A stretch of DNA of 64,000 bases from Cognatazoarcus halotolerans (GCF_009800965.1 NZ_WUAF01000012.1:1-64000); one strand, 5' to 3'; positions 51,504 to 62,420 are shown, counted from the first letter of the stretch. Translations and numbers: made by a program. Notes: generated by a model from the letters alone, not told the origin.

Positions 51504-51992
51504 ATGGCAGTCAATCTGCACACAAACCTCGGCCTCATAACCATTGAGCTGGACGCCGACAAGGCGCCCGAAACGGCAAAGAACTTCACCGACTATGTCG
51601 AGGCAGGCCATTACGACAATACGATCTTTCATCGCGTCATCGACGGCTTCATGATTCAGGGAGGCGGCTTCACTCCGGGCATGACTCAGAAACGCTGCGG
51701 CGCTCCGATCAAGAACGAAGCAGCCAACGGGCTCAAGAATGTGCTTGGTTCGGTGGCAATGGCCCGTACCAACGACCCTCATTCGGCAACTGCTCAGTTC
51801 TTCATCAACGTAAGCGATAACGCTTTTCTCGATCATCCAGGGCAGGACGGCTGGGGGTATTGCGTTTTCGGTAAAGTCACCGCAGGCATGGACGTCGTCG
51901 AGAAAATCAAATCGGTCAAGACGGGCCGCAGCGGATTCCATCAGGATGTACCGAAGGAAGACGTGATCATCGAGCGCGCAGAAGTCGTTTGA
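51504..51992 (+). CDS. ppiB: Cytoplasmic peptidyl-prolyl cis-trans isomerase PpiB
   Basis: The product is 162 aa from the ATG giving [17 protein letters not shown], preceded by GGAG. It has no signal peptide. Core motifs are [35 protein letters not shown] and [14 protein letters not shown]. It is the cytoplasmic cyclophilin. The lpxH ATG overlaps its stop by one base (TGATG). Confidence 0.95.
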   Translation: MAVNLHTNLGLITIELDADKAPETAKNFTDYVEAGHYDNTIFHRVIDGFMIQGGGFTPGMTQKRCGAPIKNEAANGLKNVLGSVAMARTNDPHSATAQFFINVSDNAFLDHPGQDGWGYCVFGKVTAGMDVVEKIKSVKTGRSGFHQDVPKEDVIIERAEVV

Positions 51993-52756
51993 TGGAAACC
52001 GGAACGGTCGGAACCGAACGGACGATTCTGTTCATTTCCGACCTTCATCTTTGCGAGGGCCGCCCGACGACGACGCGGGCCTTGCTTGGATTCCTCGAAG
52101 GGCCAGCGTCGCGATGCAGTGAGCTCTATATCCTCGGCGACCTCTTCGAATACTGGGCGGGTGACGACGATACGACGGATTTCAAGACACTGATTGCCGG
52201 CGCGTTCAGGACCGTCCGGGATTCCGGCGTCCGGATCCGTTTCATGGCCGGGAATCGTGATTTTCTGCTCGGAGCCTCGTACGCCACCGAGGCGGGGATC
52301 GAACGCATTGACGATCCATTCGAGTTGCAGCTGATGGACGGCAACTACCTGCTGAGCCATGGCGACCAGCTATGCACCGATGACATCGCCTATCAGGCAT
52401 TTCGTAAGCAGGTACGCGATCTCAGCTGGCAAGAGGGCTTTCTCTCGCAACCCTTGGCCATCCGTCGCAGGCTTGTCGAAGAGATACGCACCCGCAGCGA
52501 ATCCGAAAAGACGCAAAAGGCATCGGAGATAATGGACGTCAACATGTCGGCAGTCGAGCGCCTGCTCCGCGCCCATGACTATCCGACGCTGATCCACGGG
52601 CATACTCATCGCCCCGCCTGGCACGAACATACCGTGGATGGCAGACTGTGCAGACGTATCGTGCTATCCGACTGGAACGCAAGCGCGCCCTATCTCGAAT
52701 GGTCGACCGGAATGCTGCATGATCGTGTTTACATACCGGAGACTGCCCAAGACTGA
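51992..52756 (+). CDS. lpxH: UDP-2,3-diacylglucosamine pyrophosphohydrolase
   Basis: The product is 254 aa. This calcineurin-like metallophosphoesterase makes lipid X (lipid A pathway). Metal and phosphate motifs: FISDLHL, ILGDLFEYWAGDD, MAGNRDFLLG, LLSHGDQLCTDD and LIHGHTHRPAWH. It overlaps ppiB by one nucleotide and is convergent with metZ, whose stop lies 76 bp away. Confidence 0.96.
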   Translation: METGTVGTERTILFISDLHLCEGRPTTTRALLGFLEGPASRCSELYILGDLFEYWAGDDDTTDFKTLIAGAFRTVRDSGVRIRFMAGNRDFLLGASYATEAGIERIDDPFELQLMDGNYLLSHGDQLCTDDIAYQAFRKQVRDLSWQEGFLSQPLAIRRRLVEEIRTRSESEKTQKASEIMDVNMSAVERLLRAHDYPTLIHGHTHRPAWHEHTVDGRLCRRIVLSDWNASAPYLEWSTGMLHDRVYIPETAQD

Positions 52757-52832
52757 CCCGACATCCGGGCAGACCGCAGTCGTGGCAGCCGTCCGCTGGT
52801 TAAAGGCCAAGTAGCCCGACGAGGGCTGACGA

Positions 52833-54005
52833 TCAGATCAGGGCCAGTCCGCGAGCCAGGTCAGCCTTCAGATCCTCGACCGATTCAAGGCCGACCGCAA
52901 TTCGCAGGAGCCCCTCCTTGATGCCAGCCTCCGCCCGTGCCTCGGCCGATATCCGCCCGTGGGTGGTCGACGCGGGATGAGTGATCGTGGTTTTGGTGTC
53001 GCCCAGATTCGCAGTGATAGACATCACCTTGCAGTTGTCGACCACTTTCCACGCCTCCGCACGACCACCATCGACCTCGAAGCTGACAATCGCTGCACCG
53101 CTGCGCTGCTGACGAAGGGCCAGTTCGTACTGCGGATGTGAGGGAAGTCCGGGATAGAACACCCTGGAAACCCGTGCTTGCTGCTCCAGCCACGAGCCGA
53201 GCTGAAGCGCAGCCGACGATTGCGCTTCCATGCGGACACGCAGGGTCTCCAGGCCCTTGAGAATGATCCATGCATTGAACGGCGAGATGCTCGGGCCAGC
53301 GGTACGCAGGAATCGGAAAATCTCTTCCGTCAGCGATTTCGGACCGGCCACCGCACCACCAAGCACCCGCCCCTGGCCATCCAGGTATTTTGTCGCGGAG
53401 TGGATCACAAGATCGGCGCCGAACTCGAGCGGTCGCTGCAGTGCAGGCGTACAGAAGCAGTTGTCAACCGCAAGCAGCGCACCTGCCTCGTGCGCTATCT
53501 CTGCAACCGCCGCAATGTCGACAAGTTCGGTGAGCGGATTAGATGGCGTCTCGACGAAGAAAAGGCGCGTTTCCGGTCGAACCGCCGAACGATAGGCCGC
53601 GAGATCGGTTGCCGGCACGAATGTCGTCTCGATGCCGAACTTCGACATCACATTCGAGAACAGTTGCTGCGTCGAACCAAACAGTCCACGCGACGCGACG
53701 ACATGATCACCCGCCTTCATGAGGGCCATCACGGTCGACAGGATGGCCGACATCCCCGATGCCGTCGCAATGCAAGCTTCTGCGCCTTCAAGTGCAGCCA
53801 GTCTCGTCTGCATCGCGGTGACGGTCGGGTTGGTGAAGCGGGCATAGACATTGCCCTCTTCCGCGCCCGAGAATCGCGCCGCTGCCTGCGCCGCATTCTC
53901 GAACACGAAACTCGAGGTCAGATAGAGCGCCTCGCTATGCTCGTTGAACTGGCTGCGATCGGTTCCGGCCCGAACTGCCAGGGTATCGAATTCAAATTCG
54001 TTCAT
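52833..54005 (-). CDS. metZ: O-succinylhomoserine sulfhydrylase
   Basis: The product is 390 aa from the ATG giving MNEFEFDTLAVRAGTDRSQ. It is a PLP enzyme of the Cys/Met metabolism family. The cofactor lysine is in SATKYLDGQGRVLGG; YARFTNPTV and AVDNCFCTPALQRPLEFGADLVIHSATKY are diagnostic. It makes homocysteine directly from O-succinylhomoserine and sulfide. Position after purF matches Pseudomonas metZ, which supports the OSH substrate. A small hairpin (AGCCC/GGGCT) lies downstream. Confidence 0.94.
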   Translation of the reverse strand: MNEFEFDTLAVRAGTDRSQFNEHSEALYLTSSFVFENAAQAAARFSGAEEGNVYARFTNPTVTAMQTRLAALEGAEACIATASGMSAILSTVMALMKAGDHVVASRGLFGSTQQLFSNVMSKFGIETTFVPATDLAAYRSAVRPETRLFFVETPSNPLTELVDIAAVAEIAHEAGALLAVDNCFCTPALQRPLEFGADLVIHSATKYLDGQGRVLGGAVAGPKSLTEEIFRFLRTAGPSISPFNAWIILKGLETLRVRMEAQSSAALQLGSWLEQQARVSRVFYPGLPSHPQYELALRQQRSGAAIVSFEVDGGRAEAWKVVDNCKVMSITANLGDTKTTITHPASTTHGRISAEARAEAGIKEGLLRIAVGLESVEDLKADLARGLALI

Positions 54006-54045
54006 TGCGGATCCGCTGCCGGGTCGTTTCTCAAGATGCCGTACC

Positions 54046-55578
54046 TCAGTGTTCCTGATGCCCGGCGGAGACGAGATTAAGGTCAAGCTGCCCATCATCA
54101 CCATCATCGTGTCCGGTGGAGGGCTCCCCTCGCTTGCTTGCCACCCCGGAAAGATACTCAGGGGTGATATCTCCGGTCACATAGCAGCCATCGAAGCAGG
54201 ATGTTTCGAAGAAATTGATCGCGGGATTGAGCGCCCTCACCGCGGCCTTGAGGTCTTCGAGATCCTGATAGATCAGGCCATCCGCACCGATCACCCGGTT
54301 GATCTCGGCCTCGTCACGATCGGCCGCAATCAGCTCCTCGCTGGTCGGCATGTCGATCCCGTAGACATTGGCGTGGCGCACCGGCGGCGCAGCCGACGCA
54401 AGATAGACTTTCTTGGCTCCGGCCTCACGCGCCATGAGCACGATCTCCCGGCTCGTGGTACCCCGCACGATAGAGTCATCGACGATCAGCACGACCTTCC
54501 CCTGGAACTCCTGCTTGATCGCATTGAGCTTCTGTCGTACCGATTTCCGCCGGATCGCCTGACCCGGCATGATGAAGGTTCGACCAATGTAGCGATTCTT
54601 GACGAAACCTTCGCTATACGGAACCCCCAGACGATGAGCCATTTCCATCGCTGCGGGACGACTTGAATCGGGTACCGGGATAACCACGTCCGGCAACACA
54701 TGGGGCAACATCCGCTTGAACTTGCTGGCGAGGTATTCGCCCATCTTCACTCGCGAGTCGTAAACCGAAATGCCATCGATCAGCGAATCGGGTCGAGCAA
54801 GGTAGACATATTCAAACATGCAGGGCGCCTGCATCGTGCGCTCGGCACACTGACGACTGTGGAAGTTGCCGTCAGTGTCGATCAACACGGCCTCGCCAGG
54901 TGCTACGTCACGCAGAAAGCTGAAACCGAGGACGTCGATCGCGACGCTCTCTGACGCCACCATCCACTCGGTTCCCTCTGCCACGTCGTTACGGCCGATC
55001 ACAAGCGGGCGAATCCCGTACGGATCACGAAAGGCCAGAAGACCATAGCCCGCGATCATCACCACGGCAGCATAGGCCCCCCGACAACGACGATGCACAC
55101 CGGCCACGGCACGGAAGATGGCATCTTCGTCCAGACGATACTGGTCCGCCGCCTCCTGCAGTTCGTGCGCAAGCACGTTGAGCAAAACTTCGGAATCGGA
55201 ATTCGTATTGATGTGCCGCAGGTCGGCCAGGAACATCTCTCGCTTCAACGCCTCGGCATTCGTCAGGTTTCCGTTGTGGGCGAGCATCAGGCCGAAGGGC
55301 GAATTTACATAGAAAGGCTGGGCTTCGGCAGCGTTGTATGCCGATCCGGCCGTCGGGTAGCGGACATGCGCGAGACCCCAGTTTCCCTGCAGATTCCGCA
55401 TGTTACGCGTCCGGAAAACGTCCCGCACCAAACCCGAACCCTTGTGCATGTGAAAACGGCCGCCTTCTGCGGTTGCGATCCCTGCCGCATCCTGTCCCCG
55501 GTGCTGCAGGACCTGCAGACCATCATAGAGCAACTGATTGACGGGACTCTTCGCAACGACCCCGAGAATGCCACACAT
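54046..55578 (-). CDS. purF: Amidophosphoribosyltransferase
   Basis: The product is 510 aa. It performs the first committed step of purine synthesis. The mature protein starts with Cys ([14 protein letters not shown]), the nucleophile of the glutaminase domain; the PRPP motif is [15 protein letters not shown] in the PRTase domain. [17 protein letters not shown] is typical. It is 11 nt after cvpA. Confidence 0.97.
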   Translation of the reverse strand: MCGILGVVAKSPVNQLLYDGLQVLQHRGQDAAGIATAEGGRFHMHKGSGLVRDVFRTRNMRNLQGNWGLAHVRYPTAGSAYNAAEAQPFYVNSPFGLMLAHNGNLTNAEALKREMFLADLRHINTNSDSEVLLNVLAHELQEAADQYRLDEDAIFRAVAGVHRRCRGAYAAVVMIAGYGLLAFRDPYGIRPLVIGRNDVAEGTEWMVASESVAIDVLGFSFLRDVAPGEAVLIDTDGNFHSRQCAERTMQAPCMFEYVYLARPDSLIDGISVYDSRVKMGEYLASKFKRMLPHVLPDVVIPVPDSSRPAAMEMAHRLGVPYSEGFVKNRYIGRTFIMPGQAIRRKSVRQKLNAIKQEFQGKVVLIVDDSIVRGTTSREIVLMAREAGAKKVYLASAAPPVRHANVYGIDMPTSEELIAADRDEAEINRVIGADGLIYQDLEDLKAAVRALNPAINFFETSCFDGCYVTGDITPEYLSGVASKRGEPSTGHDDGDDGQLDLNLVSAGHQEH

Positions 55579-55589
55579 GACTACACCAC

Positions 55590-56078
55590 CTAATCAAATC
55601 GAACCCGTTTAGCCACTGTTTCCGGCAACCATGGTCGGGCTGCAAGAACGGCCGTTTCAAGCATGGGCGAAAAAGTCGCCTGCCGCCACCAACTGGCCTG
55701 CGAAACACCCAGCAGGCCACCGGCCAGAACGATCAGCAATGCGATCGCCAAGCCCTTTACAAATCCGAACGATGCACCGAGCACGCGGTCCACCACGCCC
55801 AGTCCGACAGCCTTGAGCAACTCCCGCAGAAGCCAGCGCAAAACGCCGGAGAGCAGCAGAACGAGCACGAAGATCAACAGGAACGCGAGTGCGTAGCGGC
55901 CAAGCGGATGGTCGACGGTTGTCAACCAGGTCGCCACTTGAGGCGCATAGATGCGGCCGAGCACGATGGCGAGCACCCACGCCACCAACGACAACACTTC
56001 CGACACGAGCCCACGCCAGAACCCAAGGCCTGCGGTCACGACAAGCAGAAACAACAAACCGTAGTCGAATGCTGTCAT
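55590..56078 (-). CDS. cvpA: Colicin V production protein CvpA
   Basis: The product is 162 aa with four hydrophobic helices. [41 protein letters not shown] is the typical N-terminus. Required for colicin V secretion and envelope functions in other bacteria; exact role unclear. It lies between dedD and purF. Confidence 0.93.
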   Translation of the reverse strand: MTAFDYGLLFLLVVTAGLGFWRGLVSEVLSLVAWVLAIVLGRIYAPQVATWLTTVDHPLGRYALAFLLIFVLVLLLSGVLRWLLRELLKAVGLGVVDRVLGASFGFVKGLAIALLIVLAGGLLGVSQASWWRQATFSPMLETAVLAARPWLPETVAKRVRFD

Positions 56079-56087
56079 GGCGTTTCG

Positions 56088-56768
56088 TCAAAGCGGCAAT
56101 ACCGCACCATTGAGCCCCAAACGCTTGAGCTTCGCCATCGCCGCTTCCGCCGCCTCGCGATTTGGATAGGGACCAACCCTGACACGGGTTTTGTCACCGG
56201 CCTTCTCGGTATAGCCGGGGTATCCCTCCGCCTTGAGCTTGCCGCGCAGGCTGTTTGCATTCGCCTGGTCGCGATAGGCACCCAGCTGCACGACAAAGCC
56301 ACCGGCTACCGCGGCGGAAACGGGAGGCGTAGTTACCGGCACCGGCTTTCCAGCAAGAATTGCTGCTGCCCGTGCAGCGTCATCGACTTTGCTTTCAGGC
56401 GCCCGCGAGGGTTCGCGAGCGGGGACCTCCACCTTGGCCGGATCCCGCTTGACCGGTTCAGGCTTTGCGGGCTCTTCACGAGGCGAGGCAATCACCACCG
56501 GTGGCGGGGTCACGTCGGGTCGCTCGGGCTCACCTCCGGCCTCTGAGGAAGACGTCCCGGACCTGACCGGCTCGGCGATCGGCCTGGCCACGGCATTCTC
56601 CCCTTCCTGCGCGGGAATCCGCACCTGAATGTCACGATTCACCGGACGCGGTTCTGCGTCCATTACCATCGGGAGAACAATCGCCGCCAGAAGTGCGAGC
56701 GCAACCGCACCGACCAGCCGGCGACGGGCTCGCTTGCGGAGTTCAATCTGCTTGTCGTCGTCGGCCAT
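56088..56768 (-). CDS. dedD: SPOR-domain protein, DedD-like
   Basis: The product is 226 aa. A cytoplasmic basic start (RKRARRRLVGAVALALLAAIVLPMVM) contains one transmembrane helix. A Pro/Glu/Lys-rich periplasmic linker (about 45-150) follows. The C-terminal SPOR domain (FVVQLGAYRDQANANSLRGKLKAEGYPGY...RVRVGPYPNREAAEAAMAKLKRLGLNGAVLPL) binds denuded glycans at the division septum. It lies between folC and cvpA as in other proteobacteria. Confidence 0.93.
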   Translation of the reverse strand: MADDDKQIELRKRARRRLVGAVALALLAAIVLPMVMDAEPRPVNRDIQVRIPAQEGENAVARPIAEPVRSGTSSSEAGGEPERPDVTPPPVVIASPREEPAKPEPVKRDPAKVEVPAREPSRAPESKVDDAARAAAILAGKPVPVTTPPVSAAVAGGFVVQLGAYRDQANANSLRGKLKAEGYPGYTEKAGDKTRVRVGPYPNREAAEAAMAKLKRLGLNGAVLPL

Positions 56769-56779
56769 GGCGGCTTTTC

Positions 56780-58057
56780 TCAGCGTTGCTTGCGCAAGGC
56801 CTTCATTACCTCGGCTACGGTCAGGAATGAGCCGAAAGCAATGATTCTATCACCCTCGGCCGCAGATTTTCCTGCCTGCTCATAGGCGTCGCGAACACTC
56901 TCGCAAACGCGGACATCACTGCACCCGGACACCGAGCTAACCACTTCGGCGAGCTCACCGGCCGGCTTGGCTCGGGGTCCTGGCGGCGATGCGACAAGCC
57001 AGTGATCGACGCGCCCACCGAGGCGTTGGACAACCCCGGCTACGTCCTTGTCGGCAAGCATTCCGAAAACGGCCCAGGTTTCTGGATAGAAACCCATGTT
57101 TGAAAGGTTTTCCGCGAGCACACCGGCCGCTTGAGGATTATGTGCGACGTCGAGTACCACGGTGGGCCTTCCGGGCAGAATCTGGAAACGCCCGGGCAGA
57201 TCCACCAGCATCATTCCTTGTCGAACGGCCTGCATCGGAACGGGCAGGCGTTCCTTGATGGCGTCCAGTGCGGCGATGACCGCCGCAGCATTGAGGAGTT
57301 GATTCGCGCCGCGCAGGGCAGGATAGGCCAGTCCACCGCGCTTCAGTCCGTTGCGCCCCCAGAAGGCCCACTGCGTCCGGTCGCCCGAAAAGCCGAAATC
57401 CCGCCCCGATATCTGCAACTCCGCGCCGAGTTCCGTCGCGCGATTGACAAGACTCTCGGGCGGTATCGGATCACCACAGATCGCCGGCCGTCCCGCGCGG
57501 AATATTCCCGCCTTTTCGAAACCGATCGCTTCGCGACTCGTGCCCAGGTATTCCATGTGATCCATGGCGACACTGGTCACGATCGCGCAGTCGGGATCAA
57601 TCACATTAACCGCATCCAGACGCCCGCCGAGTCCCACTTCGAGGATCACCACATCGAGTTCGCTGCCCTCGAACACCGACATCGCGGCCAGAGTGCCGTG
57701 TTCGAAATATGTCAGTGGTGTTGCCGCCCTCGCCCTCTCTATGCGTGCAAAGCCTTCCACCAAGGCCGCGTCATCGACCTCGCGCCCGTTTACCCGCACG
57801 CGCTCGTTGTATTGCAAGAGATGAGGTGAAGTATAGAGACCGACCCTATACCCGGCTGCAAGCAGGATGGCTTCGAGCATCGCGCAAACCGACCCCTTGC
57901 CATTGGTGCCCCCGACGGTGAAGACCGGGCACGACAGATCGAGCCCACTCTCTCGAAAGACCTTCTCTACACGTTCCAGGCCAAGCTGAATCTGCTGGTC
58001 GTGGCGGGCTTCGAGAAGTGCTAGCCACCCGTCCAGCGTTTCCGGTAACTGTGTCAT
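56780..58057 (-). CDS. folC: Dihydrofolate synthase / folylpolyglutamate synthase
   Basis: The product is 425 aa. This Mur-ligase-like enzyme adds glutamate to dihydropteroate and folates. The ATP loop VGGTNGKGSVCAMLE, the YTSPHLLQYNERVRVNG segment, and the HMEYLG region are present. It lies 9 nt after accD and 12 nt before dedD. Confidence 0.97.
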   Translation of the reverse strand: MTQLPETLDGWLALLEARHDQQIQLGLERVEKVFRESGLDLSCPVFTVGGTNGKGSVCAMLEAILLAAGYRVGLYTSPHLLQYNERVRVNGREVDDAALVEGFARIERARAATPLTYFEHGTLAAMSVFEGSELDVVILEVGLGGRLDAVNVIDPDCAIVTSVAMDHMEYLGTSREAIGFEKAGIFRAGRPAICGDPIPPESLVNRATELGAELQISGRDFGFSGDRTQWAFWGRNGLKRGGLAYPALRGANQLLNAAAVIAALDAIKERLPVPMQAVRQGMMLVDLPGRFQILPGRPTVVLDVAHNPQAAGVLAENLSNMGFYPETWAVFGMLADKDVAGVVQRLGGRVDHWLVASPPGPRAKPAGELAEVVSSVSGCSDVRVCESVRDAYEQAGKSAAEGDRIIAFGSFLTVAEVMKALRKQR

Positions 58058-58065
58058 GCGTCGAT

Positions 58066-58932
58066 TCAGAGGCTCGCAGCGGGCTGGCGCGTCAGCAAGG
58101 TGATGATATCCGCGAGCTTGTCGCGCAACTGACGGCGGTCAACAATCATGTCGACCGCCCCCTTTTCCAGCAGGAACTCGGAGCGCTGAAAGCCTTCCGG
58201 CAGCGTCTCGCGCACCGTCTGCTCGATGACCCGCGGCCCGGCAAACCCGATCAGCGCACCCGGCTCGGCAATCACCACGTCTCCCACGAACGCGAAACTC
58301 GCCGACACCCCGCCCATGGTCGGATCGGTCAGCAGCGTGATGAACGGGAGCCGCTGTCGACCGAGACGCGTGATCGCAGCCGTGGTCTTTGCCATCTGCA
58401 TGAGCGAAAACAGACCTTCCTGCATCCGTGCGCCACCTGTTGCAGTAATACAGATGAATGGGCAATTGTGCTCGAGCGCCTGGCGCACGCCGCGAACGAA
58501 GCGCTCACCGACAACAGACCCCATCGACCCCCCCAGGAAGTCAAACTCGAAACATGCAATGACCACCGGCAGCGTCTTGATCGCGCCCTGCATCACGACC
58601 ATCGCATCCGCCTCGCTCGTGTCGTCTGCCGCAGCCGAAAGGCGATCGGGATAGCGGCGAGAATCCTTGAACTTGAGCGGATCGACCGGCACGACCTCGG
58701 CTCCGACCTCAAAACGCCCCTCGGGATCGAGCAGCATGTCCATGCGTGCCCGTGCCCTGATCCGCTGGTGATGACCGCACTTCGGGCAGACGCCGAGGTT
58801 GCTGTCGAGATCGGAACGGTACAACACCGCCTCGCAAGAAACGCACTTGCTCCACAGCCCCTCCGGGATGGATTTCTTCGACGGGGCCTCTCGCTTGATC
58901 TTGGGCGGAAGAAGCTTCTTGAGCCAACTCAT
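58066..58932 (-). CDS. accD: Acetyl-CoA carboxylase carboxyltransferase subunit beta
   Basis: The product is 288 aa. An N-terminal Zn ribbon ([12 protein letters not shown]...GVCPKCGHH) precedes the carboxyltransferase domain ([41 protein letters not shown]). With AccA it transfers carboxyl from biotin to acetyl-CoA for fatty acid synthesis. Its start overlaps the trpA stop by 4 nt. Confidence 0.98.
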   Translation of the reverse strand: MSWLKKLLPPKIKREAPSKKSIPEGLWSKCVSCEAVLYRSDLDSNLGVCPKCGHHQRIRARARMDMLLDPEGRFEVGAEVVPVDPLKFKDSRRYPDRLSAAADDTSEADAMVVMQGAIKTLPVVIACFEFDFLGGSMGSVVGERFVRGVRQALEHNCPFICITATGGARMQEGLFSLMQMAKTTAAITRLGRQRLPFITLLTDPTMGGVSASFAFVGDVVIAEPGALIGFAGPRVIEQTVRETLPEGFQRSEFLLEKGAVDMIVDRRQLRDKLADIITLLTRQPAASL

Positions 58933-59744
58933 TGCACGTTCTCCCTTTCGGCATCGAGCGCTTCGCGCACGCCACTGATAAAGGCCTGCACCCGAGCGGG
59001 TGCCTCGGCCGCACCTGCCTGTTCGATCTCTTCTATGATTCTGCTGCCGATGACTACCGCATCCGCAACGGCCGCAATGCGGCGAGCGGACTCGGCATCA
59101 CGAATACCGAAACCGACCCCCACCGGCATACCCACCGCCGCACGGATTTTCGGGATTCGCGCGGAGACCTCTTCAAAGTCGAGCGCAACAGAGCCAGTCA
59201 CCCCCTTGAGGGACACGTAGTAAATATAGCCGCGGCCAGCCGCACCGACGTCGCGGATGCGTTCGTCTTCCGATGTAGGTGCCAGCAGGAAGATCGGGTC
59301 AAGCCCCGCGGCCTTCGACGTGGCGGCAAAGGTTTCGCACTCTTCGGGCGGGTAGTCGACAACCAGCACGCCGTCGACACCCGCCTGTACCGCACTGTCG
59401 ACAAATCGCTCCAGCCCCATCGCTTCGATCGGATTGGCGTAGCCCATCAAGACGATCGGCGTCACCGCATCTTCTTTACGGAACTCCGTGACGATCCCGA
59501 GCACCTTGCGCAGGCTCATGCCGCCGGCCAGAGCCCGTTCGGAGGCACGCTGGATGGTCGGACCGTCTGCCATCGGATCCGAGAACGGAACACCAAGCTC
59601 GATGATGTCCGACCCGCCGGCGACCAATGCCCTCATGAGCGGCAAGGTCGTTGCGGCGTCGGGGTCACCCGCCGTAATGAATGGGATCAATGCCTTTCGG
59701 CCTTCTGCCTCGAGACGGGAAAACGTAGCTTTGATTCTGGACAT
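58929..59744 (-). CDS. trpA: Tryptophan synthase alpha chain
   Basis: The product is 271 aa. It cleaves indole-3-glycerol phosphate. The catalytic Glu is in [20 protein letters not shown] (Asp in SDPMADGP), with [18 protein letters not shown] and [25 protein letters not shown] further on. It is 51 nt downstream of trpB and coupled to accD. Confidence 0.97.
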   Translation of the reverse strand: MSRIKATFSRLEAEGRKALIPFITAGDPDAATTLPLMRALVAGGSDIIELGVPFSDPMADGPTIQRASERALAGGMSLRKVLGIVTEFRKEDAVTPIVLMGYANPIEAMGLERFVDSAVQAGVDGVLVVDYPPEECETFAATSKAAGLDPIFLLAPTSEDERIRDVGAAGRGYIYYVSLKGVTGSVALDFEEVSARIPKIRAAVGMPVGVGFGIRDAESARRIAAVADAVVIGSRIIEEIEQAGAAEAPARVQAFISGVREALDAERENVQ

Positions 59745-59795
59745 ATAGGTCGCCGCAATTGCGAAAAGAGGATCCGGTCCGCCCTTCCCGCCTGA

Positions 59796-61007
59796 TCAGA
59801 ACTGGATGCCGGACTTCTCGGCAACGGTATGCATGTCCTTGTCCCCGCGGCCCGAGAGATTCACCAGAATGATCCGGTCGGTGGACAAGGTCGGAGCGAG
59901 CTTGGCCGCGTAAGCCAGCGCGTGTGACGACTCCAGAGCCGGAATGATGCCCTCGAGTCGGCAAAGATCATGAAAGGCCTTGAGCGCTTCGGCATCGGTG
60001 ATACCCACATACTCTGCACGGCCGCTGTCCTTGAGCCACGCGTGCTCGGGACCGACCCCGGGATAATCGAGGCCCGCTGAAATCGAGTGGGTTTCGATGA
60101 TCTGCCCGTCTTCGTCCTGCAGCAGATAAGTCCGATTGCCATGCAGGACACCCGGCCGACCGGCGGAAAGTGATGCCGCGTGACGACCGCTTTCGATGCC
60201 GTCACCCGCCGCCTCTACGCCCACCAGTCGCACATCGGGAAAATCCACATATGGGTGAAAAATACCAATCGCATTCGATCCGCCACCAACGCAGGCCAGG
60301 ACATAATCCGGTTGCCGGCCCGCCAGTTCGGGCATTTGTTGCAGGCATTCCCTGCCGATCACAGCCTGAAAATCGCGCACCATCATCGGGTAGGGATGGG
60401 GTCCAGCGACGGTGCCGATGATATAGAAAGTGTCACCGACGTTCGTGACCCAGTCGCGCATTGCTTCGTTCAACGCGTCCTTGAGCGTCCGGGATCCCGA
60501 CTCCACCGGAACCACCGTTGCACCGAGCAGCTTCATCCGGTAGACGTTGGCGGCCTGACGTTTGACGTCCTCGGAGCCCATGTAGACCACGCACTCCATA
60601 CCGTAGCGGGCAGCGACCGTTGCAGTCGCCACACCATGCTGGCCCGCCCCCGTCTCGGCAATGACCCGTCGCTTCCCCATTTTGCGCGCAACCAGGGCCT
60701 GACCAATGCAGTTGTTCACCTTGTGCGCACCGGTATGGTTGAGATCTTCGCGCTTCAGGTAGATCTGAGCGCCTCCGAACTCGTCGGACATCCGGCGGGC
60801 GTGATAGATTGGGCTCGGTCGCCCCACGTAATGCTTGAGTTCGTACTCGAATTCGGCCTTGAAGGCAGGGTCGGAAAGGCACTCCGCATATACGGTACGA
60901 AGCTCTTCCAACGCAGGAATCAGCGTTTCGGAGACAAAAATGCCGCCATACGGCCCGAAGTGACCGCGCGGATCCGGCATGTTGTAGGGTATATCAGCCA
61001 TCTGCAT
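59796..61007 (-). CDS. trpB: Tryptophan synthase beta chain
   Basis: The product is 403 aa from the ATG giving [22 protein letters not shown], with GGAG 6 nt before it. It overlaps trpF by 14 nt. The PLP lysine is in [17 protein letters not shown]; the phosphate site is [16 protein letters not shown]. It makes tryptophan from indole and serine using PLP. Confidence 0.97.
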   Translation of the reverse strand: MQMADIPYNMPDPRGHFGPYGGIFVSETLIPALEELRTVYAECLSDPAFKAEFEYELKHYVGRPSPIYHARRMSDEFGGAQIYLKREDLNHTGAHKVNNCIGQALVARKMGKRRVIAETGAGQHGVATATVAARYGMECVVYMGSEDVKRQAANVYRMKLLGATVVPVESGSRTLKDALNEAMRDWVTNVGDTFYIIGTVAGPHPYPMMVRDFQAVIGRECLQQMPELAGRQPDYVLACVGGGSNAIGIFHPYVDFPDVRLVGVEAAGDGIESGRHAASLSAGRPGVLHGNRTYLLQDEDGQIIETHSISAGLDYPGVGPEHAWLKDSGRAEYVGITDAEALKAFHDLCRLEGIIPALESSHALAYAAKLAPTLSTDRIILVNLSGRGDKDMHTVAEKSGIQF

Positions 61008-61617
61008 CTCGTACTCCGGCAACAAAGCGGGCAATCTTTCCTGCATCCTTGATTCCCTTGGCACACTCGACCCCGCTTGAGACGTCGACCGCCACAGGTG
61101 CAACCCGACGGATGGCGTCGCCCACATTCTCCGCATCGAGACCGCCAGAAAGAATCAGGGGTCGTGCAAATCCGCGGGGAATCAGTCCCCAGTCGAAGAC
61201 CTTGCCCCCCCCCCCGTAGCCTTCGACAAATGCGTCAAGCAGAAAACCGCGTGCACTCGGGAAACAAGCCGCGTAGTTTATCAGATCAAGGTCTTGCCGC
61301 ATTCTGGCCGCCTTGATGTAAGGCAGTCCATAACGCAGGCAATCCTCCTCGCACTCATCGCCATGGAACTGGAGTAGCTGAAGCGGAACCGTGCGCATCA
61401 CTTCACGCACCCATACCGGTTCCGGATTCACGAAAAGCCCCACGATCGTTACGAACGGCGGAACGATCGTGCAAAGCGCACGTGCCTGCTCCGCGCTGAC
61501 TGCACGCGGACTGGGCGGATAGAAGACAAGACCGATCGCATCCGTACCGGATGCAACGGCTGCACGTACATCTTCCGGCCGTGTCAGGCCGCAAATCTTG
61601 ATTCTGGTTCGGGTCAA
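60994..61617 (-). CDS. trpF: Phosphoribosylanthranilate isomerase
   Basis: The product is 207 aa from TTG 61617, which reads [17 protein letters not shown]; no in-frame ATG lies near the conserved N-terminus. Seen: [32 protein letters not shown], then LQFHGDE, and [31 protein letters not shown] near the end. The catalytic Cys (ICGLT) and Asp (VDVSSG) are present. An 11-G run interrupts the reading of [10 protein letters not shown] but the frame is intact. The truA stop is 5 nt away. Confidence 0.93.
   Translation of the reverse strand: MTRTRIKICGLTRPEDVRAAVASGTDAIGLVFYPPSPRAVSAEQARALCTIVPPFVTIVGLFVNPEPVWVREVMRTVPLQLLQFHGDECEEDCLRYGLPYIKAARMRQDLDLINYAACFPSARGFLLDAFVEGYGGGGKVFDWGLIPRGFARPLILSGGLDAENVGDAIRRVAPVAVDVSSGVECAKGIKDAGKIARFVAGVRDADG
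61205..61215 (-). repeat. Homopolymer of 11 G within trpF
   Basis: The coding strand has eleven consecutive G, encoding Gly-Gly-Gly-Gly between TAC and AAG. It is the longest mononucleotide run I noticed in this window. The count of eleven is what keeps trpF in frame; ten or twelve would truncate the protein. Confidence 0.85.
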
Positions 61618-61622
61618 ATGAT

Positions 61623-62420
61623 CTAGACGAGCGGTATTTGGGGCCGGCAGATGATACGCCCATCGTCCGGCAAGGGCCAATGCGGTGGATACTCGATCCC
61701 GCACAGATAAAGACCATCGGCCGGAAAAGTCGGTGCGGCAGCCCTGCGATCACGCTGCTGTAGCAAGTCAGCCATCCAGCCGGGCTCCTTGCTGCCCCGC
61801 CCGATATACACGAGCGCACCGACAAGGTTGCGCACCATATGATGGAGAAACCCGTTTGCAGCGAAATCGAAGACCAGGAAATCACCACATCGCTCGACCG
61901 CAGCATGATGCATTCGGCGAATCGGCGTGCGCCCCTGGCAACGCGCCGCACGAAAGGCTGAGAAATCGTGATCCCCCACAAGCGCCGTCACCGCATCAGC
62001 CATGCGACCGACATCCAGTGGCGTGTGAAACCAGCCCACACGCCCTGAAAGCAAGGCCGGGCGGACCGGCCGGTTCAAGAGGAAATACCGGTAATGCCGC
62101 CGATATGCGGAAAAACGGGCATGGAACCGATCATCGACCGCGTGAGCCGAGCGTACTGCGACCGAAGGACCAAGATTACTGTTTACGCCACGCACCCAGG
62201 CGCTGAGCGGGCGCCGCGAATCAGTATCGAAATGAACCACCTGAACCGTCGCATGCACACCGGTATCGGTACGACCCGCACAGGAGGTGACTACCGTGTG
62301 GCCTGCGATTGCGGAGATGGCCCGGTCGACCTGATCCTGGGCAGTACGACCATGAGACTGACTCTGCCAACCCTCGAAGACCGAACCGTCATACTCCAGG
62401 CAAAGTGCGATTCGACTCAA
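61623..62420 (-). CDS. truA: tRNA pseudouridine(38-40) synthase TruA
   Basis: The product is 265 aa from TTG 62420, giving SRIALCLEYDGSVFEGWQ after the initiator. That TTG overlaps the previous stop as TTGA; other GTG/TTG codons lie a few positions upstream. The catalytic Asp is in AGRTDTGVHATVQVVHFD; FRAARCQGRTPIRRM and NGFLHHMVRNLVGALV are typical. It modifies the anticodon stem of several tRNAs. Confidence 0.95.
   Translation of the reverse strand: MSRIALCLEYDGSVFEGWQSQSHGRTAQDQVDRAISAIAGHTVVTSCAGRTDTGVHATVQVVHFDTDSRRPLSAWVRGVNSNLGPSVAVRSAHAVDDRFHARFSAYRRHYRYFLLNRPVRPALLSGRVGWFHTPLDVGRMADAVTALVGDHDFSAFRAARCQGRTPIRRMHHAAVERCGDFLVFDFAANGFLHHMVRNLVGALVYIGRGSKEPGWMADLLQQRDRRAAAPTFPADGLYLCGIEYPPHWPLPDDGRIICRPQIPLV

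Noticed and set aside
52757-52832. Bidirectional terminator between lpxH and metZ
   Set aside because: Only a 5-bp AGCCC/GGGCT stem without a T-tract; too weak to list as a terminator.
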